From assembly GCA_013398275.1 (NCBI GenBank), contig VZSE01010845.1, positions 62,001 to 126,000 of the forward strand: a stretch of DNA of 64,000 nt, in the 5' to 3' direction. Made by a program: the position numbers and the translations under genes. Source of the DNA: Promerops cafer. Taxonomy: Eukaryota; Chordata; Aves; Passeriformes; Nectariniidae. Within the stretch, counting starts at the first letter, position 1, and each line of letters starts with the position of its first letter. Shown here piece by piece: positions 60,895-64,000 of the stretch. The notes under the pieces are model-generated. The model was not told the DNA's origin. It did no database searches and saw only the letters and a list, made by a program, of their open reading frames with translations.

Positions 60895-60985
60895 CATCCA
60901 GCCCGCAGCGGGGCTGGGTTTTCCCATTCCTGCTTTCCAGAGCTGCGCAGAGCGTTGCTGCTGACGCGCACTGCGCTCAGAGCGG
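60895..60985. other. Small intronic CpG cluster
   Basis: Around ten CpG dinucleotides in about 90 bp (including gctgcgcagagcgttgctgc and gacgcgcactgcgctcagag), in an otherwise CpG-poor intron. Too short for a classical CpG island. Confidence 0.5.
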
Positions 60986-61849
60986 AGTCCAGCCCTACCT
61001 CAGCCAGAGGAAACTCTGCCATGGAGTAACAGATGTGAGGGCTTCACACAGGTAATAAAGAGAGTCATTAGGAGCAGAAGTGAGGGAGGAAAATTCCGAA
61101 GTCAGACTCTTAAGTTGTTGCATCGTGTATTTATGGGCTCTTGGTCAGACTGTGGAGCACTTTAAACAGCCTGAAAGAATGTTCTATCAGAGAGCCATAT
61201 GGGCTTTAGCCACAAAAGTCACTACCACATCCTAGATTATTTTTGAATTCTTTTTTGGGTTTTTGGTTTTGTTTTTTTTTTTTTTTTTGGTGATCCAGGA
61301 TAGCACAGCTTTTGTATTTGTTTGATTTTCCTTTGGAAGACACGTAAGTTTTCCTTTGTTTTGAATACTTTCCTGTGTGTGAGGAACTCTGTCAACAGCA
61401 TAAAAGAAGTGCCTTTTACAACGCTTTTCTCTCTGGATTGGGAATAGCAGCATCCTCAGCTATGTCAGGCTTGGCCTTTTTGGTGCTTTTGTTGCATTGA
61501 ATCTTTTGGTCACAGTGACTTCACAAAAACTGATCTTCCCAGCTGATGATCTTTTTGTTCCTGCAAAGTTGTTGTTCCCAAAGTGGGTGACCTTGGATGC
61601 TGCACCGTTAAATTTCTGTTCAGTTCTTGCCCTTAGGATTCTCTATTACTTTTTATGGTGCTTCAGTTCACTGTATTGATGGGGCTTCTGACTTTGGTCT
61701 CAGCAGATTCATCACCGTGTGCAGACTTTCTGTCAGGATCATTAATTGTTTCTGTTTTTAAGATTCTCCAAAGATGATACTTGAGGAGTGTCCCTGATTG
61801 TTGTCTTCCATGCCATTAGTTCAGTTTTTCAGCCTCTTCTTAGTTAGAA

Positions 61850-62030
61850 GAACAATCTTTGTCTTTTCCAAAATTACGAATAATTTCCCATTTGTCACCT
61901 TATCAAATACTTCACTAAAGTCCTGAAATGCTAAGAATAATTAGTTTTTCTGGTCAACAATTCCTCAGTTGTTTCTGGAGCTTTACTACCAGCACTGTTT
62001 GAGTCATGTCTCCTGAAAGGATTGTCCTCA
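61850..62030 (-). mobile_element. Degraded LINE reverse-transcriptase fragment
   Basis: On the minus strand the bases at about 61890-61950 read LAFQDFSEVFDKVTNGKLF, parallel to the RT motif YLDFSKAFDKVPH..LL of CR1/L2-clade elements. Stops surround it. It represents the same RT region as the fragment near 10.9-11.2 kb. Confidence 0.45.
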
Positions 62031-64000
62031 GGAAACAGCTGATCTGAGCGAGGGTGACAATGACATTTAAGAGGAAGCACATGGCAAAAACCATGGCTCA
62101 GGGCAGGGAGCACAGATCTTGGAGTAAAGAGCTGTGGATTGATTTAATCTGGTTTCTTGGCTCTGTATCTTTTAACTTTGCTGTTCTTCTACCTGTAAAT
62201 TCTTGTAATAATATTAAAGAGTAAGACGAAAAAAGACAATGTCAGAATACTTTTAAAGGAGTTGATGGTCTGGGTATAAAAAGTGCTCTTGAAATACGAA
62301 ACGTGATGGGTGTTGATGAATGAAATAATCTTTTGAGTCTTTGAAACTTATTTTTTCCAAGATAACTATTCACAATCCTGTAGGCAAAAAAAAAAAAATT
62401 GTAAAGAAGTTGGATAATAAATGCAGGTATTTCCTCTCCCTATGGATGGTGAATGGTCACTGAACAATCTTTAGCAAATAAAGAAAAAGATGTTGCTGCT
62501 GCCGGGTTTGAGAAATATTCTTTAAAGATCCCAAAGCTTCCTGATGGCTTAAAACTTCCCTTAAATCTCCTTCTTTGCTGTGCTGTCTACAAAGACCCTC
62601 CTGAAGTTGGTCTTGGCACTGTAGTAGTTTAATCCACTGGCATTACTGGGTTCATTAATTATTTCTCATTTTCCTTTGATTCTGTCCATCTGTTGTGTTG
62701 TATTTAGGTTGCAAGGTACAGAATAGATTGATATTTAAAAATCAAATACGTTTTCTGCTACCTGGCTGTACAACACTTAACGGGATAGCAATTTTGGCCC
62801 AGATCTTGGAGATACTGGATGTTAGGAAAAATACATGTATTGAGCCCAGAATCAGATTTCATCTTGACTTTAGGTGCTGGATATGCAGGTGCAGGATAAC
62901 TTTAGGTGCTTCAGGAATTGGCCTTGTCTGTGGAATCCTTTATGATCCTTTCATTTAACTGAATTAATTTTTATTTTCTGAATGCAGCAGCAACTGGGGG
63001 CTCTGCTGAGCTGAACCAAATCTGCTCCAAGACTGGAAACTGAAAAAAAAACTTGTGGATTTTTGCAGGAAAATGCTGGTGGTGATGCTGGGAGCTGTCA
63101 GTTTATACTAAGGTTAAATTTTATGACTGGTATTTTTCCTCTCCTGGAGGCTTGGGGCAAAGGGAGGCTCCAAGATTCCCATCCAGAAGAACTAAAACCT
63201 TACTGAGGCTAAAGTGAGGACAACCTGAGGGGCCTTGGTGCTCACACTGACATTATTTACACACATCCAGGGCTGAGCTTCCCACTAAAGCTCAGCTTTG
63301 AGGCAGGGATAGGCTGTTGTAGGAATACCCAACCAGATGAGCTGAAAACCGAGCTCTGGCTCTGCTGAGTGGAATATTTTGTTCCACAGAGTAAATAAAG
63401 ATGTTCTGCACTGAGTAATGTAAAAACCAAGTTTTGCTGTTTATTTATGTTGCCCTATAAAGCCTTGGAATCCTCTGTTGGCGTGTGAGTTGTGTCTGTA
63501 ATACCCTCAGCACTGATTAGAGTTTGTCTGGTTGGAATTGTGGGTCACCAGCAGCACAACAGCCCTTCCCAGTGGGTGGGCCAGGGCTGATTCCTGCAGG
63601 GCCTCATCCCTCCTTGGAGCTCTTTCACCCATGGGCTGACCCTGCCTTGGCTTTGCTTGTCAGGACCAGATAATCCAAAATACGACTGAAATAACTCTTG
63701 CCCTGTACCACGTTCAAAAATGAAGATGAGATGTTTGTTTCGCAGTTGTTTGCAGAAAGGTTTTGTTTATCCCTCACAAAATCCAGCAGATTTAATGCAC
63801 ATAAATATCCCTGCAGCGTGGAGGTCTCAATTTAAATACTTCAAGTAAATAAAAGGGAACAAGAGATCCTATTATTCATGCTTAGATGCCTTGTTAGGAA
63901 GAGCTTTGAAGATGCTGTTTGCTCACACCGAGCGCTCGTTGAAATATCGCAGGACAATTCTCACTTTATCTTGTCTCAATGTGTTGGTTGCTTGCTGGCT

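Larger units (their letters stand above)
52291..64000 (+). other. HMBOX1: HMBOX1 intron, at least 11.7 kb, runs off window
   Basis: Starts with gtacgt. I looked for the next homeodomain exon and did not find it. Contents: one CR1 3' region, older LINE RT remnants near 59.8 and 61.9 kb, a possible MIR at 56.5 kb, a small CpG cluster at 60.9 kb, and T and A runs near 61272-61288 and 62386-62398. Confidence 0.8.

Noticed and set aside
1..64000. tRNA, rRNA, snoRNA, CRISPR array, viral or bacterial genes
   Set aside because: Nothing recognisable was seen on either strand. A by-eye reading cannot exclude small ncRNAs; tRNAscan-SE or an Rfam search would be decisive.

Overview
This window looks like vertebrate nuclear DNA from a bird. 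It has long AT-leaning non-coding stretches, vertebrate-type introns with GT/AG boundaries, and more than twenty copies or fragments of CR1-type LINE retrotransposon 3' ends, the dominant avian repeat. Many CR1 copies share a consensus seen widely in modern birds; a passerine is plausible, but the sequence alone does not fix the species. I see no prokaryotic or viral gene organisation, no operon and no CRISPR array.

Only one gene can be supported: HMBOX1 (also called HOT1 or TAH1), a homeobox protein that binds double-stranded telomeric repeats and also acts in transcription. It lies on the + strand and is represented by four coding exons: 33914-34393, 36456-36541, 44766-44876 and 52137-52290. 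Splice phases agree across every junction. Together they encode 272 residues counted from the Met at 33927: the N-terminal HNF1-like dimerisation segment, a Ser/Thr-rich linker, the atypical POU-specific-like domain and the first helix of the homeodomain. The rest of the homeodomain and the acidic C-terminus are not in the window, so the gene continues past 64000.

Layout: 1-33913 is non-coding and probably the long 5' intron or leader region of HMBOX1 (no CpG-island promoter is visible). It is rich in CR1 copies, with a dense same-strand cluster at 11.3-13.9 kb and a pair at 20.6-21.2 kb. Older layers are also visible: MIR-like SINE remnants and degraded LINE reverse-transcriptase fragments. 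The introns follow: 34394-36455 (2.06 kb), 36542-44765 (8.2 kb), 44877-52136 (7.3 kb) and 52291 to the end (at least 11.7 kb).

No previously undescribed system is evident. The observations most worth checking are an upstream competing splice acceptor that would add a premature stop before exon 52137-52290; the phase-symmetric exon at 44766-44876, whose skipping would delete the POU-like recognition helix in frame; a CR1 insertion just inside the first intron that supplies a read-through tail; a pair of perfect 12-bp palindromes beside an octamer motif near 2.3 kb; and a diverged local duplication 2.4 kb apart at 11.3-14.0 kb.
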